Notes: generated by a model from the letters alone, not told the origin. 64,000 nucleotides of DNA from Lineus longissimus (GCF_910592395.1 NC_088314.1:10538001-10602000); one strand, 5' to 3'; shown: positions 1 through 11,289, counted from the stretch's first letter. Numbers and translations: made by a program.

Positions 1-2600
1 TATTGACTTGAAATTGGGTTTGCTCGTTTTTGTTAGGAATTTTCTTTTGTCCGACACTAGACTCATATTGATGTGCTTTGTTTTGTCTTGGAGGAATTTC
101 CCGTAGCAAGAATTAATTGCTTTTTTCCAAAAGTCAGATTCGAAGGGATTGTTCGCCGCGGCCTTCCTCTGCTCCGTGCAGAAGCTGACGAAATCTTTCA
201 TCCAAGGCGACTGATCGAAAGCCAGAATCCTATGCACTTTGCTCAGCGTCATGCCCAGCTGAAGATAATATAGCAGGTTTTTCAGATAGGCAATGTAATT
301 TGTTCTCGGCCCAAGATGAGGAATCGGTTTTTCTCCGGTGGCGGCACTTCGTATTTGTGAGGGATCCATTAGTTTTCCCGCCAAAACATGCATTAGCGGA
401 CTCCACTGCGAAGGGCATATGCACAGTTCTCTGCCGCTAAAGGAAAGTCATTGTGCGAATCGTGTAGACAAGTAGGATATTCGAGGTCCACCTCCAGTAT
501 GTATCCTGTAGTGCTATCGTCTGACAAAGACAAAACATCAAATTCGTTCGGGTCGTCAACCTCGATCCAGCGATAGTTTCCGTGCGGTAAATCTTGACTG
601 AGGGAGTAGCCGTAGAGATTCGTCGCGTCGAGGGCAAATATCTGCGCGCCACTCTTCTTGTCTGCCTCTCCTGAAAATACCCCCTTCTCTTCAACATGAT
701 CATCATCGTCAACAGATATGTGGGCCCGTCGTTGGAAAATGGAAGCGACACCTCCACGAATGCCTTTTTTGACAAACGGATATTGCTCCAGGTCTTCTAT
801 CAAGTCTATATGAAGTCTTGTCATTTTGAGCATGGCATCGAATGTCATATGAGGGGCCGATATATATTTTACTGGACCTAATTGAAAATGTTTCATGGAC
901 ATGGCACGAAATTTCTCAAAACAATCGGCTAGTAGTAGTAAAACGTCTGTTTGGAGATAGACTACAAGATAATCACCAAGGGTCTTGCAGTTCATTGTTC
1001 GCCATACCTTTGTTGCATGCTCGTAATCCTCCGATGAAATTGGTTGTTTTTTTAGCGAATCGAAAAATGCCTCGACCGGCGGAAGCTGCCTCTCTTGAAG
1101 TTTTGATGGCTTGTCCAGATATTCGTAGCAAAAGACACCCTTGCGCAACAAAAGATCGTACATTTCACTCGATCCTTTCACGTATTCGGAGAGGAGAGGA
1201 AATGCGCTCTGGCTCTGCTTCATCCCACTTTCCGGGTCTACAATAGTGCTAGTCTTATTTTTCATCAATTCCACTAGATTTGCTAAAGACGAGGGGAAGA
1301 ATTGAAAACTATCCAGGAAGACTAACGTTTGACAATATATGGCCAAGTAGTGCTCTGTGTTTTTAGGCAATATTCGAAACTTTTTCGATTCTCCATCTTG
1401 TTTTGCCAATTCCTCTACAAAAAGGTGATTGTCATATCTTGTGGCATTATGCCCCAAGCAACTGATTTGTAATTCTCTTTCCGAAGCATAAGTCAAGTTG
1501 CAACGATTACAGAGCACGTATCGCATCCGATCCGCTTGCAAGTGACAATGGTCGATGCACTTTTTCACGCCTATAGTGAATTCAATGCCACACATCTCGC
1601 AATGCTGCCGCGAGACAAATTTCTTCCAATCACGCGAAGACATATGTTCAAGACTGTCTTTTGAACAATGCAAATCGATAATGTGCGCTTCCTCGATCTG
1701 TTCATTGAGCCATTCGAGAAATTTCTATACACAATCGGAGCCCACGTAGGTGAAGAGGGAAGAATTGTAATCGGGATTGACGCAGAGACGTTTTCCTGCT
1801 ACCGCGATGGGCATATGGCGGCTTGAACCATCACTCAGAGTTGATTCGCATGGCGTAAGACAAGTTTCAAAATCATATATTATCAGATGCCGTCTCGCGC
1901 ACATGGCTTTGAAATTGTCGAATTTCATTTGGCCATTCCTCGGAAAGGTGTACACTTGGCCCGTATCTGGACAACATCTTTCATGAGCACGTTATTTACT
2001 CTTTGAGGAATAGCAGGTCAAACACGATCTGCAAACGAATTTTTTCCCGTGGCGACCACTAGCTCCGTTGACGATTAACCTACTCAGATTTGTGATCAGA
2101 AAAAAAATCGAGCTTCGTACGTCTTTCCCATGAATTCATGTCAAACTGCCTGTCCGATCTGATGCGACCTCCTGCCAGGCGTTCTGAGTGGGCCGCGATA
2201 CAGGACAAAAAACATTTATCGTCATTTCCGTAATCAATGTTCGTCTGAATACAAGCGCGTTTATTTCTCACCGCCGAGGGTAAGACAGGGTGTGGATACG
2301 AAGTGCCACCCCTCAGGGGCTCAAACTGTGCCACCGTTAATCTCAACGCGTTCACATGTTCAAAAACCCATCCCGAACCTTCGTGTAGATAGGACTCGCA
2401 TTTCGAGATGATTTCTTGAAAATCTGTCTGTAACAAGTCTTTTGATTGGCTCTTATAGAAAACTTGTTTTGTGTTGGTGCAAAACCAGGGTTCCGATGTG
2501 CGTTTCTCATATTGTCCCTCGATAATGGATCCATCATCTGCCACGACATCGACTTCTTTGCTGAATAGAACTTGAACTTCAAAGTGATACTTAAGAGCGT
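1..2600 (-). pseudogene. Protein-primed family B DNA polymerase (Polinton/adintovirus-like), broken and running off the left edge
   Basis: Viral replicative polymerase read right to left. The N-terminal domain is open at 2544-2080, after a possible extension from about 2600. A second frame, 1955-1727, carries the exonuclease I motif YDFET. In that same frame a single amber stop (1727-1725) is followed by the long open part 1724-393, with the rest of the exonuclease domain (YLQTDVLLL) and the palm motif DATNLYGYSLS. A further frame change near 390 leads into finger/palm sequence (AFDQSPWMKDF, INSCYGKF) that continues to position 1. The catalytic palm motif lies beyond the window. Lesions seen: a frame change between 2080 and 1955, the amber stop, and a frame change near 390. 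Family assignment rests on the spaced exonuclease and palm motifs plus the neighbouring penton-like and dUTPase genes. It is a relic, not a working gene. Confidence 0.85.
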
Positions 2601-2648
2601 TCTTCGCGTCAGTTTAATTCCTTTTTGTGTTTGCAGATGGCCTGGTGA

Positions 2649-2830
2649 TCACTTCGGGCAACTATTTCTGACTTTGCATGCAACAGACCTGCAAATAGGG
2701 CATTCGTTTTCGTGCAATGCTTTCAATAGATCACCGTGGCAGCGCTCGGTTTGCACCAACAGCCCCGAACTGCATGCGACAATTTGTGAATGTAACGGAG
2801 AAGATTTCTCCGCCGTATGTACTCGTTATA
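2649..2830 (-). pseudogene. Short Cys/His-rich fragment, RING-like C-terminal half
   Basis: One minus-strand frame between the polymerase N-terminus and the next gene reads TERCHGDLLKALHENECPIC followed by further cysteines, then a TGA at 2649-2651. The spacing of Cys-His and the CPxC pair resembles the second half of a RING-type zinc finger. The first pair of zinc ligands is not evident upstream in this frame, which has no clear start. It may be a remnant of a small viral RING protein, or chance. Confidence 0.25.
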
Positions 2831-3151
2831 AAACGTCAAAGAGCTTTCTCGGCTGGTATTTTCGTCAATTATGTACGGATTCTGCCAGCGAATAGAATCC
2901 CTGATGGCTTGAAGTAAGCGTTTCTGACGTTTGCGTTGTTGTCTGTCATATTCGTATTATTCGTGCCGCAGCGCAATATCTCCGAATCTCTCAGATAATG
3001 CGCCAGTTTCGTCCGATGTACACGTGCCGACGAGGTGGTAACAGCCACTCATCGAGATTTCGAAAGCCCATATTACTTAAATTGAGCGAAGAGATATTAA
3101 TAACACGCCGCATGATGTTTGAATATAAAGCTTTGATGAAATCCGACGGAT

Positions 3152-3616
3152 TTAGGCGTCTGGTGTGCAAAAAGGACATTCGATTGCTTCTTGTTGGTTC
3201 AAATGATCACCTACGAAATACAATTTTCTCTGAACTTCACCGTAGGCTCTTAAAAAGTTTCGAAATTCATGCAATTTGAGTGAAATTCGGCGGCACTTGT
3301 CCAAGCTTTGTATTTCTAGCCTATTTCTTCTGGTGAAATTAACAAGCAGTCCTACTGCACCGAGCGAATAGTAATATTCTTCGTCTGAATGGTGTTGGCG
3401 CGAAAAAGCATCTGTTAACTCTTCACTCATGCACAGCAACACTTGGGCTTGTTCTGAAGTCAGATCGATGCGGTTTTCCGCGTCGAAGTTAATTAGCGAT
3501 GTTTTTTGCAACCGCGCGTTGATGGGTGCTGATATGCGGAGGGTGACACGAACACTCAACCGATACGTGTAAACGTTAATTTCCTCTCCCTCTGTGATAG
3601 AGCCCTCACGTTCCAT
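3152..3616 (-). CDS. Unknown 154-residue viral-block protein
   Basis: Open frame on the same strand as the polymerase and penton-like genes, starting 91 bases after the stop of the penton-like gene. The N-terminal half is beta-rich and polar (RLSVRVTLRISAPINARL). The C-terminal half is helical and basic and ends in ECPFCTPDA. I recognise no family. Its size, strand and tight packing suggest one gene of the same viral element. An overlapping frame at 2991-3179 continues past its stop with coding-like composition, so the original gene may have been longer and is now shifted. Function is not assigned. Confidence 0.5.
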   Translation of the reverse strand: MEREGSITEGEEINVYTYRLSVRVTLRISAPINARLQKTSLINFDAENRIDLTSEQAQVLLCMSEELTDAFSRQHHSDEEYYYSLGAVGLLVNFTRRNRLEIQSLDKCRRISLKLHEFRNFLRAYGEVQRKLYFVGDHLNQQEAIECPFCTPDA

Positions 3617-3707
3617 CTGTCGCTTAAAAATGATTCTGTCCTGTTTTTTTTATGATTTGTGCTATTTACAAGGCCAACGGGTAATCTAGCTCTCGTCTGC
3701 CTTTCAT

Positions 3708-4091
3708 CTAGTGGCGCCACTGGCGTCGAATGTGTAATGTCACAATGACTTTACCGAATTTAAAATCGATTAGATTTCCCATATCGTCGCAAATGTTAAT
3801 TTCTATGAATTGAAAAAACTTTGCACTCAGGGGTCTGTAGCGTATTCTTTCAAACGATTTGGAGATATATTTGCCGTGTTCGTCCGGGCGTGTGGGTATC
3901 GTTCGTAGCAAGGAGACAAAAACGTTTCCGACTTGTGTTGGCTTTACTAAATTCGAGTAAAAGAATAGTGCATACTTCGAGGACATCAAATCACATTTTC
4001 GTACCGCTACAATGCGATAAAAACGCCTCGACAGAGGGGGTAAATTCACGGCCGCCTGATCTCCTTGTAAACTAGACGTATCATCATCATT

Positions 4092-4153
<62 letters not shown>

Positions 4154-4799
4154 TACTTTCGTCTGACCTGCCAAATTCATCGCTTGTAAAAGTGCGATCG
4201 GTGTCCTCCCCTTCGGAACTTTTTTTGCCCACAAGAGGGCCTGCCGTCACTGGGTTTCCTTGGCCGAATGTTCCCCCAATACTGTCTTTGCCAACAGTGT
4301 GTACTGGTGTCGTTTTCTTAGCCTCAGAATTACTCTTGGGTATAATAATTTTTCCATCGACGTGAAAATATTTCGCCTTCGCAAAACCGAGCACTTCTGC
4401 TAAGTAAGTGTCCATCAAAATGGCTTCACCGTGTCTCAGTTTTATGGCTACGTGTTGGCCCCGCGTGAGAAGAAAATCACCGCTCCACTGAACTGGTTTC
4501 TGTCTATTTAGCGCCGATATCAAATCTTCAATTGACAAGACCCATTTTTCGCTCTGCGCGCAGGCATCAAGCAATACGGGCGCTTTGTCGGGTTTGTTTA
4601 AATCTGCCAGCGCTATCTGGTAAGTACACCTCTTAATGTTGATCTCGCTCGACCAAGAATGTGCGTAGTAGACCTCCGCGATGCCACATTCGTATGCAAA
4701 AGGCGACATCGTGAAATCGAGCGGCTTCGCCAAAGGAATCCTAAAATTCGAACTAGTGTTGGGCCGACTTCCCTTTGTACGGGCGTATTTAAGGGGCAC
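3708..4799 (-). CDS. Putative minor capsid (penton-like) protein of a Polinton/adintovirus-like element
   Basis: A 363-residue open frame. Residues about 20-55 (LAKPLDFTMSPFAYECGIAE then VYYAHSWS) and the C-terminal 100 residues (GNVFVSLLRTIP, FFQFIEINICDDMG, FGKVIVTLHIRR) match the layout I associate with single-jelly-roll penton-like proteins that accompany DJR capsid genes in these elements. The product would form capsid vertices. The middle (about residues 190-245) is low-complexity and carries a long aspartate run encoded by an (ATC)n tract, probably expanded by slippage. The reading frame is open throughout, unlike its neighbours. The exact family should be checked by profile search; the alternative is an unrelated viral structural protein. 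Confidence 0.6.
4079..4152. repeat. (ATC)n trinucleotide microsatellite inside the penton-like ORF
   Basis: About 24 nearly uninterrupted TCA/ATC triplets. On the minus strand these are GAT codons, giving an Asp run with one Asn. Its length is a multiple of three, so the frame is kept. Confidence 0.95.
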
Positions 4800-4902
4800 A
4801 CGATATACGTATCTTGTTTCTGCTCCTCCATTTGGTCATGATTAAAGTAAACTATCCTTGAAATATTCTTAGTAAATGGTAGGCGCCTAGCTATTGTCTC
4901 AG

Positions 4903-5334
4903 TTAGATTTTGACGTGGTTAGACCCTTCCTCTGGCACAAAACAGAATATATCTTGCATGGCGCGATAGGCGACAGGATCTATTTGTAAACCCGAACGAA
5001 GGATAGAGTAACTCGTCTCTTGTGTTTTCTTTCTTTCATCAAATGATGCGTTCTTTCTTATCAATTGTTCGCTTACTAATGATTGCAACGAAAATAATAA
5101 AAGATCAGGTGGTGCAAAAGCTCTTTGCATTGTCTTCCAACAGGGACAGTCGACTCTACATAGGGGGCAGAGATTCCCAAAATGACAGACACGTTCTAAT
5201 ACATCTTCGATCGATGTCAAGGCAAAATCTGGACATCGGCAACTCTTATTTCGCCTACTAATATAATGCATGTCTGATGCCGCAGTAGACTTTAGTGAAC
5301 GGCTCCACCCCAAATCATGGGGCTTCTTTTTCAA
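4903..5334 (-). CDS. Unknown Cys-rich 143-residue viral-block protein
   Basis: Open frame between the penton-like and dUTPase genes on the same strand. Residues about 30-65 hold a cluster of cysteines (CRCPDF, VCHFGNLCPLCRVDCPC) suggesting one or two zinc-binding sites. The C-terminal half is helical with no recognisable domain. Spacing to its neighbours is about 80-100 bases, typical of a compact viral genome. No family is recognised; a structural or regulatory zinc protein of the element is the most one can infer. Confidence 0.45.
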   Translation of the reverse strand: MKKKPHDLGWSRSLKSTAASDMHYISRRNKSCRCPDFALTSIEDVLERVCHFGNLCPLCRVDCPCWKTMQRAFAPPDLLLFSLQSLVSEQLIRKNASFDERKKTQETSYSILRSGLQIDPVAYRAMQDIFCFVPEEGSNHVKI

Positions 5335-5415
5335 AACATCAAAAGAGAATTGTGCTCACATAGTGACAACAACACAACTGTACTTTGAGCGTAACATTTG
5401 GATGGCCCGTTTTCA

Positions 5416-6038
5416 TCACAAGCTCATTTCACGGCTTCTTAATTTCTCGTAGAATAAGCCGCCAGTTGATCCAAAACCGCCTTGGCCGCGCGGGGTTGAG
5501 GGCAATTCATCTTTGGATTCTCGAATACGTGGCATAAGAGCTCTTTCGCAAATAAGTTGGGCCACACGATCGCCGCGTCGAATACGAAATTCGTTTTGCG
5601 GATGATGATTGAATAGCAAAATACCCAAATTGCCTCTAAAATCGGAATCGATTACACCTGCGCCTACGGCTATCATATAGTTTAAGGCTAGACCTGAGCG
5701 AAGCGGACCTGAGCGAAGCGCGATTCGACCATAACACGCTCTTGGAAGAACGAGTTGTAAATCTGTGCGGACAAGTTGCGAGCAACCGGCCAAAATTGTA
5801 ATTATATTGTGTAGTCATGGGCGCTAGCCAGGTCAAAACCCACTGAATGTGCCGTCGCCCTTTCCGAGGCAGAAGCTAAGTCACTCAATTTGTGAAAAAT
5901 AAGTGTTTCAGCTTCATCATCATCATTTTTTTCATCCACAATCTTTGGTCTATAGAATAAAAGTTGGTCGTCTGACATGATGACGAAATGCGCACTAACA
6001 AAATCAGTCGTATTGAAAGCAACAATCGGCGGTGCCAA
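5416..6038 (-). pseudogene. dut: dUTPase, one frameshift and a 15-bp internal duplication
   Basis: Trimeric dUTPase-type enzyme, hydrolysing dUTP to dUMP. The first part (6038-5802) ends with conserved motif 1 (GFDLASAHDYT). The second part (5793-5416) holds motif 2, motif 3 (GAGVIDSDFRGNLGILLFN), motif 4 (RRGDRVAQLI) and the Gly-rich C-terminal motif 5 (RGQGGFGSTG). The two parts are in different frames with the switch near 5800-5812, so one short indel separates them. Motif 2 contains a tandem repeat of five residues (RSGPLRSG), encoded by a direct 15-bp duplication at about 5691-5720. A viral origin is inferred from the neighbours; a captured host gene is less likely given the strand and packing. 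Confidence 0.85.
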
Positions 6039-6039
6039 C

Positions 6040-7800
6040 GCGTTGGTTTAATTCTATCGTATCACATCATAGTTAAGAGAAAAACCACCACAGCAAACAT
6101 CATTTTGCTCATAATAGCCTTGTGACGAGAATATGCTAGGCCTACTCAAATGATTTTCTCCTCAAAGTAGAAAAGTTTGCTATTGAAAAATAAATTACTG
6201 ATACGAACATCTAATGAGAGGTAGGTTACTAGCGCAATGTGAAATTGAATTGCCTTCTTTAAACTTGTCCTTGTGCCAAGTTGACACGACCAATTGCGCA
6301 CGAGTAAAATCACCCATTACAAACGATAGTGTCACATCTAGGTTCGAAGAAAAACCAGGAGAACAAGCATTCAATTTCTTCGTAATATCATTGTGACGAC
6401 GAAATGCTACAGGAAAAAAAGAAGATACTTAGGCCCACAATATCTTCCCATTGTTATTTCGTGGACGAGAGGTAAGACCAAATCATTATCTGATTGCAGA
6501 ACTAAATGTTCTGAACTGCTTTGCAATGTTTACTTAGTTGGTGAGTTCAAGATCACTTTGATAAAACACAGCGCGCTAGTTACTATGTCAATGAGCCAAA
6601 TCAAGCTCTTGTTTAAATGATTTTTTGGCGTCATTTCAAAAAGGTAGAATGTAATAGTGAGAGGCTGGTTAACCGGCATGTTAAATTAGGCCTTTTTCCA
6701 GCCGTCCTTGGAGCGATAACAATTGTTTTTGTTCTGGCAACAACGAAAAAACTCTTATGAACTTATTCTCTTGGTATCATTTCTAATACGCACAATCTAA
6801 TGAGAGCTATTGGGTGACCGAAAGGTGAAGTAAAAGTGCCTAATTGTTTTATAATGAATCCTGAACAGGAAAAAAGTCATTTTCGCACGTACTGGCTGTT
6901 ATTTTGGCCGAGTTATATATAATCTGAGCTTGGATCAGTGATGAAATATTAAGCGCCCTATATAATCAGTGGGTGATTGTTCTTGAGAATAATTTCAAAA
7001 GTGCCTGGAGGTGTATTGATCAGTTCGAAGCGCTTTAGGTCAAGGATTTTGTTTGTAAATCAATACGAAAATATCATATTATGGTCTCGTGACTCCTTGC
7101 TTGACAAACTACACTTCTAGCCTCCATGACTGGTCAAAAATGGAATATTTCAACCTTTATTAAGACTGTGAGGGCAAAACTTCCCCCATTTCGCATGTGC
7201 GGGCAACTTACGCACACACATTTTGCTGAGAAGCATTCGGGATAAAAGGTAGGCCTTATAACTGTTATTTTTCCGTTTAGTTAGCAGCTCGGCTAAAAGT
7301 CTTCAGAAACAGACTTAGTACCATCCGTCCATTATTTTCTCTTTCAGAGGGATGGCTTATACACAAGCGCCCCAAAGCCGAGAAACATTATGTTATCGTG
7401 AATCAAGGTAGGGCCTTCATTTTTATAGTTCTGTCGGCTCAGTATGATTTTGATTCAACAATAATAATCATCTCTCCTTTGGGAAATGAAATAACCTGCG
7501 ACCCCATATTTCTCTTCCAGCGCCATGCAGATACAAACAGCCCTTGCTGCCCACCCGATTAAAAGGTAGGCCTATTTGTTTACTCACAAGGACACACAAA
7601 AATACTGTCTCTGCTAAACGAAAGGCTTTTATTTGTTTTTCAAGTCATCATATCCTTTCTATTTAATTTTCCAGAATAACATCTCAACAAAATCGACAAG
7701 CGCTAAGGCTGATTATTTATTCAATGCGACAAGGACACGCTGTACTTAGCCTGTCTCATTACATCAATTCCTGATCATGTGAAGTAAAAAGCAAAGAGCA
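6040..7800 (+). other. Gene-poor stretch with several splice-like signals
   Basis: No long open frame. Several GTAGG or GTAAG donor-like sites (near 6216, 6471, 7246, 7407, 7564) alternate with TTTCAG or TTCCAG acceptor-like sites (near 7348, 7521, 7674). They bracket short segments of about 50-110 bases, for example 7349-7406 and 7522-7564. This could be a chain of small plus-strand exons leading to the coding region at 7889, or chance. I see nothing else here. Confidence 0.25.
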
Positions 7801-7888
7801 CGCCGTTGGAACAAAAGCGTGTGATACATGATCGTAAGCGATATTCTCTGACAGCAGACTACGTCAACCCTCGTTTTTCTCTTTCCAG

Positions 7889-9331
7889 ACAGCTCGACCT
7901 GATGTTTTCACAAAGTCATTCCAAACAGTTAAAGACGGTTATGTTACGCGACGTTTTACTGACATTTCCTACCGGGTTAGTAAGAAATTACACATTACTT
8001 TGCATCTGCGAAAAAATATAGGCGCTTGGCTTGAAAGCGAAAATTTTAAGAAACTTTATGAACACATTTTGAAAGAAATACATTCTTGTTTGACACCACG
8101 GCCGCCAAGACGAAAGCTTAAATTCAAAGGGATAATTGTTATTATCAAGGTAGTTTTCCAAGCAGTGCGTTATCTTCTTGTTTTAGACAACGCGACGTAC
8201 AGTCGCTACTATATTTTATCGATTCGTTTTTTGCACCCGAGGCAGACAGGGGTGAAAGACCGCTTGTTAAATTAGATTCGGAGGCAACGGAAAAGCCGTC
8301 CATGCGTGGTCTGAAATTCAGAGACGCAGGAGCTCATTTTCAGTGTTATACCTCTCGATGTACTTTTGTTTTTACTAAAATTGAGCTTTTTGCGGAGAAA
8401 ACAAGAATTGTCTTCGAATTCTTGGAAGCAAATCTGGTTGATCATGAATTGAAATTGCCAACAGACGAGGTCTCTCGGATGATCACAGACAAATTCATTT
8501 GCTTTTGATGATAACAGAAACATCATGACAGAATTGATTGAGGATATCATTGCAAAAATAGTCGCGGCTATAGAACCATCAGAAGAAAAGTTCATAAGAT
8601 TTACAAAATGCATTCGATAAACGCTCAAACACTTTGACTCGTCAGAACGTACTTCATGGATGAAGCTGATTAAAATCATCATCGATACTCTGGGCGATTT
8701 GACCATTCAAATATCATGTTATCATTTTGGAGGTTCGATTAGGGGAGGGGCTAGTCCTTTGAAAGCAGAGGCCAGTTTAAATATTTCTATTGCCCCAAAT
8801 GATGTTGTGAAAGTCATGAAAACTAGTTTAGAATGCAGTAGTGATGAGTATGATAGCGAGGAAGAGGGTGCGATTAAAGCAATTGATGATGGCTTCAATA
8901 GAACTTCGAATCAGATTGAAAACATACTTTCTGAGAACAAAAAACGAAAATCAGATAGTTGTTTTATTGATGATACAGGCAATGCCATTCCGCACAAAAA
9001 AATGTGTTCTATTGAAAATGAGAACGAAGAACGCGGCGCTGTTTATAGCTTGGAAGCCGATTTGAACTTGTCCAGTGACGACGTGGAAACTGCGTCCGAA
9101 ACCGAATCGGATGGAGTAGCAAGCCGGGGGGCCGCGGGTGCACATGCAGTCAAAAAATTATCCCTGTCGAGTGGGTCTCTTTTTCCGAAAGCGTATAATG
9201 TAGAACAGGATGTTATCACTTTACGTTTCCAGCTAAACGAACAACTTGCCTTCAATGATATAACCCCCCAACAAGCTGGAGCTTCCGCTCATGAATGCTG
9301 TTCAGGCGATGAAAAAGCCTTCGTAACATGA
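7889..9331 (+). pseudogene. Unknown plus-strand coding region in several frames, acidic Ser-rich C-terminal part
   Basis: A good acceptor (TTTCTCTTTCCAG, ending 7888) opens a frame running to 8275 with helical, basic sequence (GAWLESENFKKLYEHILKEI). A second frame, 8278-8508, continues with coding-like sequence (AEKTRIVFEFLEANLVDHEL). A third, from 8507, carries TELIEDIIAKIVAAIEPSEE, has one in-frame TAA near 8620, then stays open to 9331. The last part is acidic and serine-rich with a possible basic nuclear signal (KKRKSD). Frame changes and the stop argue for a decayed gene, though unrecognised introns could explain some. No family recognised. Confidence 0.4.
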
Positions 9332-10394
9332 TATCTTCGTCCAATATTTGAGTCAAAAATGAAATGGCAAGGGCCATTGTGCTCACCTCATGTGGAGGAA
9401 AGATGGATAAAGAGCATGGTATTGTGTCATGTAGTGTTAGGTTTGATGTAGGTCCAAGCAATTACAATTTCCCCAAAATGGCCAATTTACAGTACATTCG
9501 ACCTCTGTGACCTTGAAAAGTAGGTCAAATCAAAGAAGACCCGGGTGACACATTGAATGGTTGTTAGAATTAGATGTACCTATGATATAAAATTGGTGCC
9601 AATCGGGCAAGTCATTACTAGGAATAATGGCATTTTGAAGAATTTAGGATTTGGCCCCCTCCCTGGAGGCCAAACGGCAAATCAGATCGCACCAAACTTC
9701 GGTACCTGAGATCACCTGACCAAGGGGTACATGTGTACTTAATTTGTGATCAATAGTCATTGCAGTTAAGAAACGTGCCATAGTTACGGCCTGACGGCGA
9801 ATTTACGCCATTTGACCTCTGTGACCTTGACAAGAAGGTCAAATTAAAAACCTGTGTGACATATACTGTATGGTGGTTAGATGTACCCATGATATCAAAT
9901 TGGTGGCAATCGGGCAAGAAGTTAAGGAATAATCACATTTTTAAGGTTTTTGGATTTTGCCCCCTGGTGGTCAAGTGGTGAATCATATTGGACCAAACTT
10001 TGGTCCCTGAGATCACCTGACTAAGGGGTAAATGTGTAACAAATTTGGTATCAATAGTCATTGCAGTTTAGAAACGTGCCATCGTTACATCCTAACGGCT
10101 AATTTACACCATTTGACCTCTGTGACCTTGAAAAGGAGGTCAAATCAAAAACCTGGAGGATATATGATGCACCTTTGCTAGAAGTACCTACCATATTTTT
10201 TTCAAAATTTCCCGACTACTATTAAGGGAGATATTGCATATTTTCACTTTTAACGTTTGGCCCCCTGGTGGCCAAACCATGAAACGAATCGGACCGAAAC
10301 TTGGTCTCCCAGGTGTCATCACATTAGGGTACATGTGTACCAAGTTTCAACTCAATAGCTCTAACAGTTACGAAACGTGCCCTGCTAACGGACG

Positions 10395-10432
10395 ACGGAC
10401 GACGACGACGACGACGACGACGGACGACGGAC
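10395..10432. repeat. (ACG)n / GGACGACGGACG tract
   Basis: Simple GAC/ACG triplet repeat flanked by GGACGACGGACG, near the end of the dispersed repeat. Confidence 0.9.
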
Positions 10433-10449
10433 GCCACGGTATGGGATAA

Positions 10450-10473
10450 GCTCACCTCTGCTAAGAGGTGAGC
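10450..10473. repeat. Perfect terminal hairpin of the dispersed repeat
   Basis: GCTCACCTCT and AGAGGTGAGC form a 10-bp perfect stem around a GCTA loop, at the right end of the repeat, just before AAAAAGG. Confidence 0.9.
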
Positions 10474-10478
10474 TAAAA

Positions 10479-10640
10479 AGGAATAGATTAAAATATCCTC
10501 ACACTATTGAAGATTTTGTAAACATTTGTTCTGTCCACGAAAAACAAAAGGTCGCTTTGGAAAAGATAAAACCTTGGGCTGAAAAATGCAACTTAAATGC
10601 AGACTTATGGGGCCATGAGGAGTTCACGTCAATTGAATGA
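10479..10640 (+). CDS. Short open segment, possible last exon of the unknown gene
   Basis: Directly after the dispersed repeat an open frame reads about 53 residues (RLKYPHTIEDFVNICSVHEK, then WAEKCNLNADLWGHEEF) to a TGA at 10638. The composition is convincingly protein-like, with a balanced mix of hydrophobic and charged residues. It may be the continuation of the coding region at 7889-9331 after the repeat insertion. The junction with the upstream frame cannot be established, so it may equally be an unrelated fragment. Confidence 0.3.
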   Translation, partial: RNRLKYPHTIEDFVNICSVHEKQKVALEKIKPWAEKCNLNADLWGHEEFTSIE

Positions 10641-11060
10641 GTACACTATTATGTATGCAAGCGTTTTATGAATATTTCAACAAAGGCCCATAATACTGCA
10701 CTTTGGGAGAATGCGGCCGCCTTAAGTATTTTCCTATTGCAAAGCCAAGATTCAGAAATACTAGATACGATTGATACAATATTTATATGTCTTGTATTTA
10801 CATTTGTACGACCAACCGTTTATCATTATTTATCAATATCATGTCTACAAAACGTTATGAAATTTTACGAAATTTATCGGCCACGTATCTGCAAAAAGTA
10901 AAAGAGCAGAGGCGTTAGTGTATGTGTATTACTATGTACATAAGTATCATCGTGTCTTCCTATTGTATTATCCCGCTGTATATGTCTATATTTTCATGCT
11001 GCAAAAAATGTGGCCTAAAAATCATTTGAAATAAATTGAATTGAATTGTATTGATAGACA
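10641..11060 (+). repeat. A/T-rich stretch ending in AATAAA plus TTGAA repeats
   Basis: No gene seen. The end (11028-11056) reads AATAAATTGAATTGAATTG, like the microsatellite-type 3' tail of a CR1-like retrotransposon or a SINE. It could be the 3' UTR of a truncated plus-strand element. Confidence 0.3.
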
Positions 11061-11289
11061 AACCACAGGGGTGCCGCTAAGTGAAGACACGTTTTGAAAT
11101 TAAGAAAGTGTTCGCTGCTAAAATACCCTTTTTCTCAGTTGTTTATAAGATCATGTTAGAGATTGCCACTAAGAGTTCTCACTCCAGAGAAGGAGCAACG
11201 AAATAAAAAGGGAAACGAACATGCATGATGCGCTTCAATGTGTCATGTTCAATATTGCTCTGTCCCTATTTCTCTTCTAGATTTGAAAA

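Larger units (their letters stand above)
9386..10473. repeat. Dispersed repeat made of three tandem units of about 310 bp
   Basis: Three successive degenerate units start near 9488, 9800 and 10105. Each carries the landmarks TTTGACCTCTGTGACCTTGA (or a near form), a glycine-rich-like TTTGGCCCCCTGGTGGCC block, and GAAACGTGCC. The last unit runs into (ACG)n and then a terminal hairpin. The left end begins with GCTCACCTCATG, resembling the GAGGTGAGC at the right end in inverse orientation. It interrupts the unknown plus-strand coding region. The superfamily is not identified. Confidence 0.7.

Noticed and set aside
2572-2895. Plus-strand ORF over the polymerase N-terminal region
   Set aside because: Shadow of minus-strand viral coding sequence; no motif.
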